Source of the DNA: Flavobacteriales bacterium
GTDB taxonomy: Bacteria > Bacteroidota > Bacteroidia > CAIKAF01
Direction of reading: 5' to 3'
Length of the DNA: 64,000 bases
NCBI GenBank assembly: GCA_025055575.1
Contig: JANWWP010000038.1
Coordinates: 24,017-88,016 of the forward strand
The position numbers were made by a program, and so were the translations under genes. Below are positions 17,054-24,365 of the stretch, piece after piece. The notes under the pieces are model-generated. The model saw only the letters and a list, made by a program, of their open reading frames with translations. It was not told the DNA's origin and did not search any database. Every line of letters starts with the position of its first letter. The stretch's first letter is position 1.

Positions 17054-17719
17054 ATGTGCGGTCGTTATGCCCTGGCTTCGTCTCCAGAATTACTTGCTGA
17101 ATTCTTTGATACGCCTTGGAGCGATCCTGCCCCGGCTCTTTTTAACATCAGTCCTCAAAGCTGGGTCCCCGTGTTGGTTTTGGATGATGAAGGGCAAAGA
17201 GCTTGGCAATGGATGCGCTGGAGTATTCCTTTGGGGTCTGGAACAGCACGTCCAATCCACCTTTTTAATATGCGCGCCGAAAGCGTAAAGGAAAAACCAT
17301 TTGCCCAAACGCTCATTCAAAAAAAACGGTGCATCCTGCCCGCCAGCGCTTATTACGAATGGCAACCCGATGGTAACGCCAAAGTGCCCTGGCGCATAGA
17401 GGCTGCCGAAGGTCCTTTCCTGGCATTTGCCGGTGTTTGGAAAAATTTTTTTGATACTTCAACGGGTGAAGAACGCAAGGCTTGCGCCATTGTCACTTGT
17501 CCAGCCACTCCGGCAATTCGGCATCTCCACGATCGGATGCCTCTTGTTTTACCGTCTGGTTTTATGGATAATTGGCTGAATTCAAGTGAAGGAATAAAAA
17601 TTCTTAAAAAAGCGTTGGAACTGTATCCTAGAGTGCCTCTAAAGTATTGTAAAGTAAATACTAAAGTAGGGAATTCCAGATTCAATGCCCCCGAATTTTT
17701 ATTCGGGCAACTTTCTTAA
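17054..17719 (+). CDS. SRAP-domain protein (YedK/HMCES): abasic-site DNA-protein crosslinker
   Basis: 221 residues. SRAP proteins protect abasic sites in single-stranded DNA by forming a covalent thiazolidine with the N-terminal cysteine. All key residues are visible: Cys2 straight after the initiator Met (MCGRYAL), N72 and R74 in NMRAES, E102 in YYEW and H159 in HDRMP, matching the E. coli YedK set (C2, N75, E105, H160). The start is certain because Cys2 must become the N-terminus. It probably shares a transcript with the small membrane protein upstream; no SOS-box could be recognised. Confidence 0.93.
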   Translation: MCGRYALASSPELLAEFFDTPWSDPAPALFNISPQSWVPVLVLDDEGQRAWQWMRWSIPLGSGTARPIHLFNMRAESVKEKPFAQTLIQKKRCILPASAYYEWQPDGNAKVPWRIEAAEGPFLAFAGVWKNFFDTSTGEERKACAIVTCPATPAIRHLHDRMPLVLPSGFMDNWLNSSEGIKILKKALELYPRVPLKYCKVNTKVGNSRFNAPEFLFGQLS

Positions 17720-17768
17720 AAAACTTTTCATCAAGCAAGTTGTCGTTGTTAGGTTTCTGAATTATTCT

Positions 17769-17776
17769 TAAATTTG
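17769..17776 (+). promoter_or_regulatory. -7 promoter box TAAATTTG for the lipoprotein gene
   Basis: Exact TAnnTTTG match 17 bases before the GTG at 17794. An AGGAG ribosome-binding site follows at 17782-17786, which is unusual in this window. Confidence 0.5.
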
Positions 17777-17793
17777 TAACTAGGAGTTATTCT

Positions 17794-18453
17794 GTGCGCA
17801 TTTTCCAGATAATAAGGCATTTGATTTTGTGGGCAGTGGGTGGTATGTGCTTTTGCGGCTGTGGGTCATCCGGTGGCAATCAGCCCCTGGCTATTGCGCC
17901 TACTGCGCCGACAAAAGTATTTGAACCCCAATGGACAAAGGGAGCTCATTTATTATATCTTATAAAAATTTCAGAAAAAGTTCGGTTCAATTTGGACGTT
18001 GAAATAATCTCCACAGACCCCGAGCTCCGATTCAATTTTTACATGAATAACATGGATTTCACCTTTGGATCGGTAACCGTGACGCGCTCAGCCTTGCTCC
18101 ACGCAGTTCATCATCAACTTCTCTTCCCCGACGGGAATTCTTTATTCAATGACAGAACGGCTTTGGTGGTGAGCCGTACCGTGTATGAGAATCTTATTTT
18201 TTCGCGCAAGGCCCGGATTACTCTGGAAAGTGAGCCCGAAGTGGAACTGTTGTTTTTTGAAAATGAAAATTTTTCTTTTGAACTGGATGGTCAGCCTTAT
18301 CAGGTCAAATGTTTGATGGCCAAAGACAAAAAAGAGAGCACCTCGCTGCTTATTTTTCGAAACACGATTTATCCCCTCGTCGCCCGGTGGACACTACCCA
18401 ATGGCATGAGCGGGGAACTGTTACAGTGGAAAAATCCCAGTCGAGAACAATAA
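17794..18453 (+). CDS. Putative lipoprotein, 219 aa, family unknown
   Basis: The start is a GTG with an AGGAG Shine-Dalgarno at 17782-17786 seven bases ahead. A short signal peptide (IIRHLILWAVGG) runs into MCFCGCGSSGG, a cysteine cluster where C23, preceded by glycine, is the best lipidation candidate, followed by a flexible Gly/Pro/Ala stretch. The remaining 180 residues are predicted beta-rich (FNLDVEIISTDPELRFNFYMNN, ARITLESEPEVELLFFENENF) and contain no motif I recognise. It is probably an outer-membrane-anchored lipoprotein. It stands alone between the SRAP gene and the oppositely oriented tRNA-Arg. Confidence 0.7.
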   Translation: MRIFQIIRHLILWAVGGMCFCGCGSSGGNQPLAIAPTAPTKVFEPQWTKGAHLLYLIKISEKVRFNLDVEIISTDPELRFNFYMNNMDFTFGSVTVTRSALLHAVHHQLLFPDGNSLFNDRTALVVSRTVYENLIFSRKARITLESEPEVELLFFENENFSFELDGQPYQVKCLMAKDKKESTSLLIFRNTIYPLVARWTLPNGMSGELLQWKNPSREQ

Positions 18454-18476
18454 ACTGGGAAAGGAAACTGGATTCG

Positions 18477-18550
18477 TGCACCCGAAGAGACTCGAACTCC
18501 TAACCTTCTGATCCGTAGTCAGATGCTCTATCCAATTGAGCTACGGGTGC
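18477..18550 (-). tRNA. tRNA-Arg (anticodon ACG)
   Basis: 74 bases with a seven-base-pair acceptor stem (GCACCCG/CGGGTGC), discriminator A, D-loop TAGCTCAATTGGATAGAG, anticodon loop CTACGGA and T-arm GGAGTTCGAGTCTC. The encoded A34 would be edited to inosine to read CGN codons. CCA is not encoded. Confidence 0.95.
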
Positions 18551-18560
18551 AATCAGGCTG

Positions 18561-18568
18561 CAAAGGTA
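18561..18568 (-). promoter_or_regulatory. -7 promoter box TACCTTTG for tRNA-Arg
   Basis: Exact TAnnTTTG match 10 bases before the tRNA 5' end, squeezed between it and the clpS stop at 18581. Confidence 0.6.
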
Positions 18569-18580
18569 GGAAAAAATCTG

Positions 18581-18859
18581 CTAATCCAAAGTGACAATGA
18601 GTCCTTTTTGCTTCAGGCGCTGATACATGGAAAGTAGCTGGGAACGCACGCCATGTTTTATATCGCACTTTCCTGTAGTGTGCACGATCCAGGCACATTG
18701 TTCCGCTTGGTAAGGGTCGTGTCCGCAAATTTTGGTGAGGCATTCGATGACGAACTCGAAAGTGTGGTAGTCATCATTGTGCAAAAAAAGAATGGCCCCT
18801 TCATCCGAGTCCGAAAAAACAGAAATTTCTTCTTCCTCTTTGCGAAAAGGATGGTTCAT
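18581..18859 (-). CDS. clpS: ClpS, ATP-dependent Clp protease adaptor
   Basis: 92 residues. ClpS hands N-end-rule substrates to ClpAP-type proteases. The binding-pocket motif is present as FLHNDDYHTFEFVIECLTKI, with the paired acidic and asparagine residues that clasp the substrate N-terminus, followed by CDIKHGVRSQLLSMYQRLKQKGL. The ATG at 18859 gives the usual short polar leader (MNHPFRKEEEE). The much longer frame upstream, to 19027, overlaps the neighbouring gene and its promoter and is rejected. It is divergent from the LYS1-like gene. Confidence 0.93.
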   Translation of the reverse strand: MNHPFRKEEEEISVFSDSDEGAILFLHNDDYHTFEFVIECLTKICGHDPYQAEQCAWIVHTTGKCDIKHGVRSQLLSMYQRLKQKGLIVTLD

Positions 18860-18880
18860 GTTGTGGCTCTTTTCAATATG

Positions 18881-18888
18881 CAAAAATA
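18881..18888 (-). promoter_or_regulatory. -7 promoter box TATTTTTG for clpS
   Basis: Exact TAnnTTTG match 21 bases before the clpS ATG. Confidence 0.5.
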
Positions 18889-18945
18889 CACACGATAGGC
18901 TTCCATTGTTTAGGGAAATCAAAAAGGTTGCTTTCATCGTCAGAC

Positions 18946-18953
18946 TACTTTTG
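18946..18953 (+). promoter_or_regulatory. -7 promoter box TACTTTTG for the LYS1-like gene
   Basis: Exact TAnnTTTG match with a TTG at 18928-18930 upstream. Only six bases separate it from the ATG at 18960, predicting a leaderless mRNA. Confidence 0.6.
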
Positions 18954-18959
18954 CACGCT

Positions 18960-20177
18960 ATGAAAAAAATATGCCTAGGTCTGTTGAGAGAAACTAAATT
19001 TCCTCCCGAGAAACGGGTGGCTTTCACGCCGGCTCAATGCCATACCCTTCAGGCATCCGGGCAGTATGATGTCTGGGTTCAGCCTTATCCAAACCGTTGT
19101 TTCAGTGACGCGGAATATAGAAAAGAAGGCATCGAATTAAGGGAGGATCTTTCCAGCTGCGATTATCTGTTTGGGATAAAAGAAGTGCAGCCGGAGGCCA
19201 TTCTTCCCGGCAAAACGTATTTTATTTTTTCACATACCATCAAAAAGCAACCTCATAACCGACGACTCTTGCAGACCTTTATCCAAAAAGGATGCACGCT
19301 TATCGATTATGAATGCCTGCGGGATATCAGCGGACAGAGAATTTTGGGTTTTGGTTTCCATGCGGGACTGGTGGGAGCCTACAACGCCATCCGCGCCTAT
19401 GGGCTTAGATATGGAATTTTTGACCTGAAACCGGCCTATCAATGCCGGGATTATGAGGAAATGAAAAAGTATTTAGCCGCCGTTAAACTGCCTCCGGTGA
19501 AGATTCTGATCACCGGGGATGGCCGGGTGGCCCACGGTGTGGTGGAGCTCCTGGAAGAGTTAAATATTAAAAAAGTGGGCGAAACAGCTTTTTTGACCCG
19601 TGAATTTTTTGAGCCGGTTTTTTGTAAAATAAATTACGACACCTATTACATGCATAAAGGAGGACGGGCTTTTGACAAAGCCCACTTCAGGGAACATTCG
19701 GAGGAGTATGTGAGCGATTTTTTCCGCTTTGCCCGCGTCAGCGATATTCTGATCACCGGGCATTACTGGGATGCCCGAAGTCCGGTTCTTTTCACGGTGG
19801 AGGAAATGCAGAATCCGGATTTTAAGATTAAAGTGGTGGCCGATATCACCTGTGATATCGGGGGTTCCGTGCCTTGTACCATTCGAGCTTCCGAGATAGA
19901 AAAGCCCTTTTACGGATTCAATCCATTTACGGGAAAGGAAACGCCTCCGTTTGATGAAATGAGCGTGACGGTGATGGCTGTAGATAATCTGCCCTGCGAA
20001 ATTCCGAGGGATGCCTCTCATTATTTTGGCAATGAATTGTCTGTGAAGGTACTGCCCTTGTTGTTGGGCGAAGATCCCTTCCGGCTCATAGAAAAAGCCA
20101 CGATTGTTAAAGAAGGATGTTTGACCCCGGCCTATGCCTATCTGGCAGAGTATGCGCACCTACCGGAGGCATTCTGA
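18960..20177 (+). CDS. Alanine dehydrogenase/LYS1-like (saccharopine dehydrogenase-like) oxidoreductase, 405 aa
   Basis: The N-terminal domain carries the AlaDH/PNT signature (LGLLRETKFPPEKRVAFTPAQ, YLFGIKEVQPEAI, FIFSHTIKKQ). A Rossmann domain follows with VKILITGDGRVAHGVVELLEE, and the C-terminal part has VVADITCDIGGSVPCT and GFNPFTGK. The arrangement matches fungal LYS1-type saccharopine dehydrogenase (lysine-forming) and its Bacteroidota relatives, NAD(P)-dependent cytoplasmic enzymes acting on amino or keto acids. Whether this one makes or breaks lysine is unknown, as no other alpha-aminoadipate gene is nearby. A longer frame starting at 18777 overlaps clpS and the promoter and is rejected. 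Confidence 0.85.
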   Translation: MKKICLGLLRETKFPPEKRVAFTPAQCHTLQASGQYDVWVQPYPNRCFSDAEYRKEGIELREDLSSCDYLFGIKEVQPEAILPGKTYFIFSHTIKKQPHNRRLLQTFIQKGCTLIDYECLRDISGQRILGFGFHAGLVGAYNAIRAYGLRYGIFDLKPAYQCRDYEEMKKYLAAVKLPPVKILITGDGRVAHGVVELLEELNIKKVGETAFLTREFFEPVFCKINYDTYYMHKGGRAFDKAHFREHSEEYVSDFFRFARVSDILITGHYWDARSPVLFTVEEMQNPDFKIKVVADITCDIGGSVPCTIRASEIEKPFYGFNPFTGKETPPFDEMSVTVMAVDNLPCEIPRDASHYFGNELSVKVLPLLLGEDPFRLIEKATIVKEGCLTPAYAYLAEYAHLPEAF

Positions 20178-20205
20178 CATGATATTTTGAGTGGCGTTTT
20201 TTATT

Positions 20206-20213
20206 TAATTTTG
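20206..20213 (+). promoter_or_regulatory. -7 promoter box TAATTTTG for tRNA-Leu
   Basis: Exact TAnnTTTG match nine bases before the tRNA, with TTTG at 20186-20189 as a plausible -33 element. Confidence 0.6.
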
Positions 20214-20222
20214 CAGCCCCTT

Positions 20223-20304
20223 GCCGAGGTGGTGAAATTGGTAGACACGCACGTTTCAGGGGCGTGTGCCGCAAGGTGTGCGGGTTCGAGTCCCGCCCTC
20301 GGCA
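20223..20304 (+). tRNA. tRNA-Leu (anticodon CAG)
   Basis: 82 bases, acceptor GCCGAGG/CCTCGGC, discriminator A, anticodon loop TTCAGGG and a class II long variable arm (GTGTGCCGCAAGGTGTG). It reads CUG. CCA is not encoded. Confidence 0.95.
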
Positions 20305-20317
20305 CTTAGAAAATGAA

Positions 20318-20346
20318 AAAAAAGCCTCATTTTGAGGCTTTTTTTA
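20318..20346 (+). terminator. Intrinsic terminator after tRNA-Leu
   Basis: AAAAGCCTCA and TGAGGCTTTT form a stem of about 10 base pairs with a TTT loop, followed by a run of T ending at 20345. Confidence 0.85.
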
Positions 20347-20420
20347 TGACGCCTGAAAAAAATTTATTCATTGAACTTTTTTATCAGCAAACAAACAGGT
20401 ATTTGCGAAATACCGTGATT

Positions 20421-20840
20421 TCAGAAGCGGCGAATCACGATACGGGATTTACGTAAACCAAATAAACCTTCCAACATCCACGAAACAAAAGAAAGTGCCA
20501 GCGAGAAAAGGATGGCTGAACCAAATGAAGCCACCTCAAAACCAGGTACAATTTCAGCGGCCAGCGCTATAATCAATCCATTAATTACCAATAAAAAAAG
20601 GCCTAATGTGAACACCGTGACCGGGATGGTAAGCAGAATCAGAATGGGTTTTAAAAATTGATTGAGCAACCCAATGACGGCCGCCAGCACCACGGTGTGC
20701 CAGAGAGAGGCAATTTGGACGCTTCCCATCAGTTGGTCTGAAAGCCAAATGGCGAGTACTTGCACGCCAAACAACACCAAAGTCCTGAAAATGGACTGAC
20801 TTTGAGTAGAAGGAGCTGGGGAGGGCTGTGGCGCTTCCAT
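20421..20840 (-). CDS. Phage-holin-superfamily IV / YvlD-like membrane protein, 139 aa
   Basis: Four hydrophobic segments in about 110 residues (LVLFGVQVLAIWLS, HTVVLAAVIGLLN, FTLGLFLLVINGLIIALAA, SAILFSLALSFVSWMLEGLFG) with the conserved LLNQFLKPILILLTIPVTVFTLGLF turn. This is the widespread 'phage holin family' / YvlD inner-membrane family; despite the name it is chromosomal and its role is unknown. The ATG at 20840 is used; an in-frame GTG at 20846 would overlap the cyanophycinase stop. The start is five bases after the cyanophycinase gene, so the two are co-transcribed. Confidence 0.8.
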   Translation of the reverse strand: MEAPQPSPAPSTQSQSIFRTLVLFGVQVLAIWLSDQLMGSVQIASLWHTVVLAAVIGLLNQFLKPILILLTIPVTVFTLGLFLLVINGLIIALAAEIVPGFEVASFGSAILFSLALSFVSWMLEGLFGLRKSRIVIRRF

Positions 20841-20845
20841 GGCCA

Positions 20846-21718
20846 CTAGGATGTCACATTGACGTTGGCCGGTTCGAAGCGCCGCGTTCGGATGTCGTAC
20901 TTATTGCCTTTTTCCATGATGTGCACCACAAGATTTTCCACGCTGATAGGTTGGCCTTCCTCAATGTCGGCAATGTTACAGTGCCGGATAAAACGCCCGT
21001 CGATGATGAAGGTGGCTCCGGAGCCAATGCCTTCTAACTCCGTGCCGTGGCGAATGATGACACCTGTATCTTCCCCCAGCCCAATGCCGATGGCCTGAGG
21101 GTTGGCAGCCACAGCCTGGGCCAGCCGGGGGAATCGTCCACGTTTATTGAAATGAGAATCAATGATAATGTCTTTATTGAACCCAAGTCCCGTTGTGATC
21201 TTAACTTCGCCTTTGAGGTGGGCGTTGGAGGCGTTTCCTTGGTAAATCATGGTGTTACTCATCGCCATAGCGCCGGCGCTGGTGCCTGCAATCACAAAAT
21301 ATTCCGTACGATAGCGCTCATGCAGTATTTCCAAGAACCGTGTGCCTCCGAAAATAGAAGTGAGACGAAGCTGGTTGCCACCTGAAAACATCACAGCATC
21401 AGCTTCCATCAGGCGACGCACATACACATGGTTCGTAGCGTCTGTTCGGTTGCGGATGCGCATGTGGTCCACCCGTGTGCGCCCGAGCTTTTCAAAGGCT
21501 TGTCTATAATTTTCAAACACCTCATCGGGGATCGATGAAGCCGTAGTGATCACTTCAATTTTCTTGGTTTCGTCGCCGACAAGGTCCACAATATTCCGCA
21601 GAATGCCGAGCTCAAAAAAATTCAGGTTATTTCGTTGGATGATGCCCAGTTCCAGGTCGGTTCCTTTGTCTTCTGCGCCGCCCACCGGCACCAAGATGCC
21701 TTTTATTTCAGGATCCAT
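20846..21718 (-). CDS. cphB: Cyanophycinase (peptidase S51 family)
   Basis: 290 residues. It cuts the beta-Asp-Arg storage polymer cyanophycin into dipeptides. The nucleophile is S147 in AGTSAGAM, with H189 in DSHF nearby, the GGNQ turn at 113-116, and GIGLGEDTGVII later. Substrate-binding residues of the S51 family appear intact. The usual partner, cyanophycin synthetase cphA, is not next to it: downstream is a holin-like gene and upstream, across 89 bases with a promoter, is def. It may serve polymer taken from outside, or its synthetase lies elsewhere. Confidence 0.92.
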   Translation of the reverse strand: MDPEIKGILVPVGGAEDKGTDLELGIIQRNNLNFFELGILRNIVDLVGDETKKIEVITTASSIPDEVFENYRQAFEKLGRTRVDHMRIRNRTDATNHVYVRRLMEADAVMFSGGNQLRLTSIFGGTRFLEILHERYRTEYFVIAGTSAGAMAMSNTMIYQGNASNAHLKGEVKITTGLGFNKDIIIDSHFNKRGRFPRLAQAVAANPQAIGIGLGEDTGVIIRHGTELEGIGSGATFIIDGRFIRHCNIADIEEGQPISVENLVVHIMEKGNKYDIRTRRFEPANVNVTS

Positions 21719-21738
21719 TAATTAATTAAAATACAGGA

Positions 21739-21746
21739 CAAAATTA
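21739..21746 (-). promoter_or_regulatory. -7 promoter box TAATTTTG for cphB
   Basis: Exact TAnnTTTG match 20 bases before the ATG at 21718. Confidence 0.55.
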
Positions 21747-21807
21747 GATAAATGTTATGGTCGGTTCCAGGGTTGGGAACCCGATTGCTTAACAATTAAA
21801 TAACACT

Positions 21808-22386
21808 TCAGACCCGTGCAGGTTTCTTTTTCTGGCCCGGAAATTCCATTTTATAAGTGGTTTTCACCAAACCCTGACTGATGGCTTTCAGGTCATTTTG
21901 TAGCATTTTGCGCCGTAAGGCCGGCAGGTGATCTACAAATAGAATACCATCGAGGTGATCGGCTTCATGCTGGATAATACGGGCTGCAATTCCTGAGAAA
22001 ACTTCATCGTGGAAGCTCCAGTCGGGGTCATAATACTGAACCCTTACGATGGAAGGGCGCTCCACATCCTCGCGAACTTTGGGGATGCTCAGACAGCCTT
22101 CATTGAAAAACCAATCGTCTCCATATTCTTCCACTATCACGGGATTGATGAAAACCTTTTTGAAATTGGCCACCGCAGGATCCTCCTCGGAAAAAGCTTC
22201 GCCATCGGTCACAAATATGCGCAGGGACTGACCTATCTGCGGGGCAGCCAGACCCACACCTGAGGCTGCGTACATGGTTTCATACAGATCTTCGATCAAG
22301 GCCTTCAGTCCGGCATGATTTTTTGTTATGTCGGCGGCTGGTCTTCGAAGTGTCACATGGCCATAGGCCAGAATAGGATGAATCAT
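21808..22386 (-). CDS. def: Peptide deformylase
   Basis: 192 residues. This metalloenzyme removes the formyl group from new proteins. The three family motifs are complete: GVGLAAPQ (residues 43-50), EGCLS with the metal ligand C98, and HEADH with ligands H140 and H144 and catalytic E141. The ATG begins on the very next base after the stop codon of the T9SS protein gene (22387), so def appears to be read from that gene's mRNA. A housekeeping gene downstream of a large accessory gene is unusual. Confidence 0.96.
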   Translation of the reverse strand: MIHPILAYGHVTLRRPAADITKNHAGLKALIEDLYETMYAASGVGLAAPQIGQSLRIFVTDGEAFSEEDPAVANFKKVFINPVIVEEYGDDWFFNEGCLSIPKVREDVERPSIVRVQYYDPDWSFHDEVFSGIAARIIQHEADHLDGILFVDHLPALRRKMLQNDLKAISQGLVKTTYKMEFPGQKKKPARV

Positions 22387-24261
22387 TCAGTGTTTTATAA
22401 AACGATGTTGCAAAAATCGTGCACCAGAAAGTTTCAGGATGTAAAACCCGGGTTCCATTGTGGAGACAGGCACCTGCACCCAAGCGCTACCGGAGATGGG
22501 CATAGCCAGAACCGTTCGGCCGGCAGCATCGAAGATTTCCAGACGGTTGGCATGCGTATCATCGGTCCAGGTGACGCTTAGGATGTCCGTCACCGGGTTG
22601 GGATACACTTGCATTGAAAGTTTTTCCTGAATATCTTCCAGGGACACCAAACTGGACACTACGATCACCTGGGAAGTATCACTGCATCCGTAAGCATTGA
22701 AGAAAACACAACTGTAGGGCCCGGTGTATTTAGGTTCGTACGTGGGACCTGTGCCGTTGGGAAACACCGGTTGTCCATTGTACAGCCATTGGTATGAAGC
22801 CGCAGGCGGCGATACCACGGATAAAATGCCATTGTTGTTGGCTATGGTGGCATTGTACAGGCCAGGCCAATGGCCAATTGTCACGTCAGGAGAAAGGCTT
22901 GTACAACCCGTACCGGGGTGGGTGATACGCACCCTGTATTGTCCACTGTCTGAAGCAGAAAGACTGTTTTGGTCTTGGCCGGGAATGATCTGCCCATTTC
23001 GGAACCAGGTGTATATCCAGTTGCCAGGAGTGGTGGCAAGCGTCACCGTCTGTCCCTCGCACACGGTGTCGTTGGGTTGTGCACTGATCTGGGGCGTCAG
23101 GGGACTGGGATAAATCACCAGAGTGTCGGTGGTCACAATTAGGGTATCCAGAACTTTAGCTATCGTAAAAGAACCCGTCATGCCTCCGCCAAAAGGGGAT
23201 GAAGTAGTAAAGTTGTAAGTGCCGGCCCCGGAGATTTGTATAGCATAGGTGCCCCCGTCGTCGTCCTGGGAGCCAAATGGAGGGCCTGTATCTGCATCCC
23301 AGAAAGACAACGCCAGATTGAAGGACTGCAGCACCACAGACAATGGGCCCCAACTGGCAGAAGTGCCGCTGGGCGCTTCGGGGCTTTGGTAGAACCCTGG
23401 GCCGTGGGTCAGTTGAAAGTAAAATTCCGGGGACTGTGTGCAAGCCCCAAAAAGTTGTGGCTCTTCGATATCCCCGCACCACCAGTTGCCGTTGGATGTA
23501 CAAGAGACTTGCGTGAGCACATATTTGAAAATTTTTGTTCCCAGGGTCACGATGTAAGTACCGGGCGCAGAATAATGCACGGGGGCCGGGTTTTGGAAGG
23601 TAGAAGTCTGTCCGTTGCCAAAATCCCAGAGCCATTCTGTGCTGAAAGGCGCCCCCACATTGATCAGGGCATTGAATTGGGCCGTCAGGCTGTCGCAACC
23701 CTGAGATGGCGTATAGGTGAATCCGCTGTTGCCACCGGCTGGGGGTTGCACATGAAAAACATATTCCAATTGAGAGGTCTGATTTTGGTTTCCAAAGGGT
23801 GTCGCCGCCGTGCCTATGATGGTGATAACTGCCGTGTAGCTGCCCGGCACACACACCGGTGTACCGCAAAAACGGATGCAGGCCCATTTTTCCCCGCTGG
23901 ACGGAGCATAATTACAGTTGTTGGCGCTGTTATTGCACTGCCAGGTGATCCCATTAGGCAGTCCGCTGATGTTTTGAAACCATACATTCACTATCTGGAT
24001 GTTGCCTATTCCGCTGATGTTGGTATCGGGCGGCATGTAGAAAGTGACATCTTCAGAATAATATTCTCCCACTGTCATCACGGGAGACTGTCCTGAAGGC
24101 GGGCATTGGGCCCCCTGGGGCTGATAGCATCCGGTATTGGGCGTGCAGGCGCCGCACTGGGCTGATAGAGAAAGGCTGGAACTATACAACAAACCCCCAA
24201 TCAGCGCACAAACCCTCAAAAAATTTGTGCAAAATTTGAGATTGGATGAATAATAACTCAT
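22387..24261 (-). CDS. T9SS type A surface protein with PKD domain, paralogue 1, 624 aa
   Basis: Signal peptide (VCALIGGLLYSSSLSLSAQ), then a cysteine-rich opening (CGACTPNTGCYQ), a beta domain with CIRFCGTPVC, one PKD domain (WLWDFGNGQTSTFQNP), Ig-like segments with VCEGQTVTLATTPGN, and a C-terminal type A sorting domain (VYPNPVTDILSVTW...FDAAGR...MEPGFYILKLSG). It is colinear with the next gene, sharing the cysteine opening, the CGTP motif, the PKD position and the GYSGDIEE/CGDIEEP region, so the two are tandem duplicates. It is exported by T9SS and probably surface-anchored; binding or adhesion is inferred from the domain types. Confidence 0.85.
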   Translation of the reverse strand: MSYYSSNLKFCTNFLRVCALIGGLLYSSSLSLSAQCGACTPNTGCYQPQGAQCPPSGQSPVMTVGEYYSEDVTFYMPPDTNISGIGNIQIVNVWFQNISGLPNGITWQCNNSANNCNYAPSSGEKWACIRFCGTPVCVPGSYTAVITIIGTAATPFGNQNQTSQLEYVFHVQPPAGGNSGFTYTPSQGCDSLTAQFNALINVGAPFSTEWLWDFGNGQTSTFQNPAPVHYSAPGTYIVTLGTKIFKYVLTQVSCTSNGNWWCGDIEEPQLFGACTQSPEFYFQLTHGPGFYQSPEAPSGTSASWGPLSVVLQSFNLALSFWDADTGPPFGSQDDDGGTYAIQISGAGTYNFTTSSPFGGGMTGSFTIAKVLDTLIVTTDTLVIYPSPLTPQISAQPNDTVCEGQTVTLATTPGNWIYTWFRNGQIIPGQDQNSLSASDSGQYRVRITHPGTGCTSLSPDVTIGHWPGLYNATIANNNGILSVVSPPAASYQWLYNGQPVFPNGTGPTYEPKYTGPYSCVFFNAYGCSDTSQVIVVSSLVSLEDIQEKLSMQVYPNPVTDILSVTWTDDTHANRLEIFDAAGRTVLAMPISGSAWVQVPVSTMEPGFYILKLSGARFLQHRFIKH

Positions 24262-24365
24262 TCTATATGAATATGCTTTAATGCAAATAATTAATGCTGT
24301 CTTTTTTATATTAAACTTAAATAAAATAAAAAAAGATTTCGAAATTCACTCCCCCTGAGGCCACC

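Noticed and set aside
18777..18959. Upstream extension of the LYS1-like gene
   Set aside because: Overlaps clpS coding sequence and the promoter box at 18946-18953; the protein family starts at 18960.
20421..20840. Prophage signal from a 'phage holin family' protein
   Set aside because: This family is widely chromosomal; no endolysin, tail or integrase gene is nearby.
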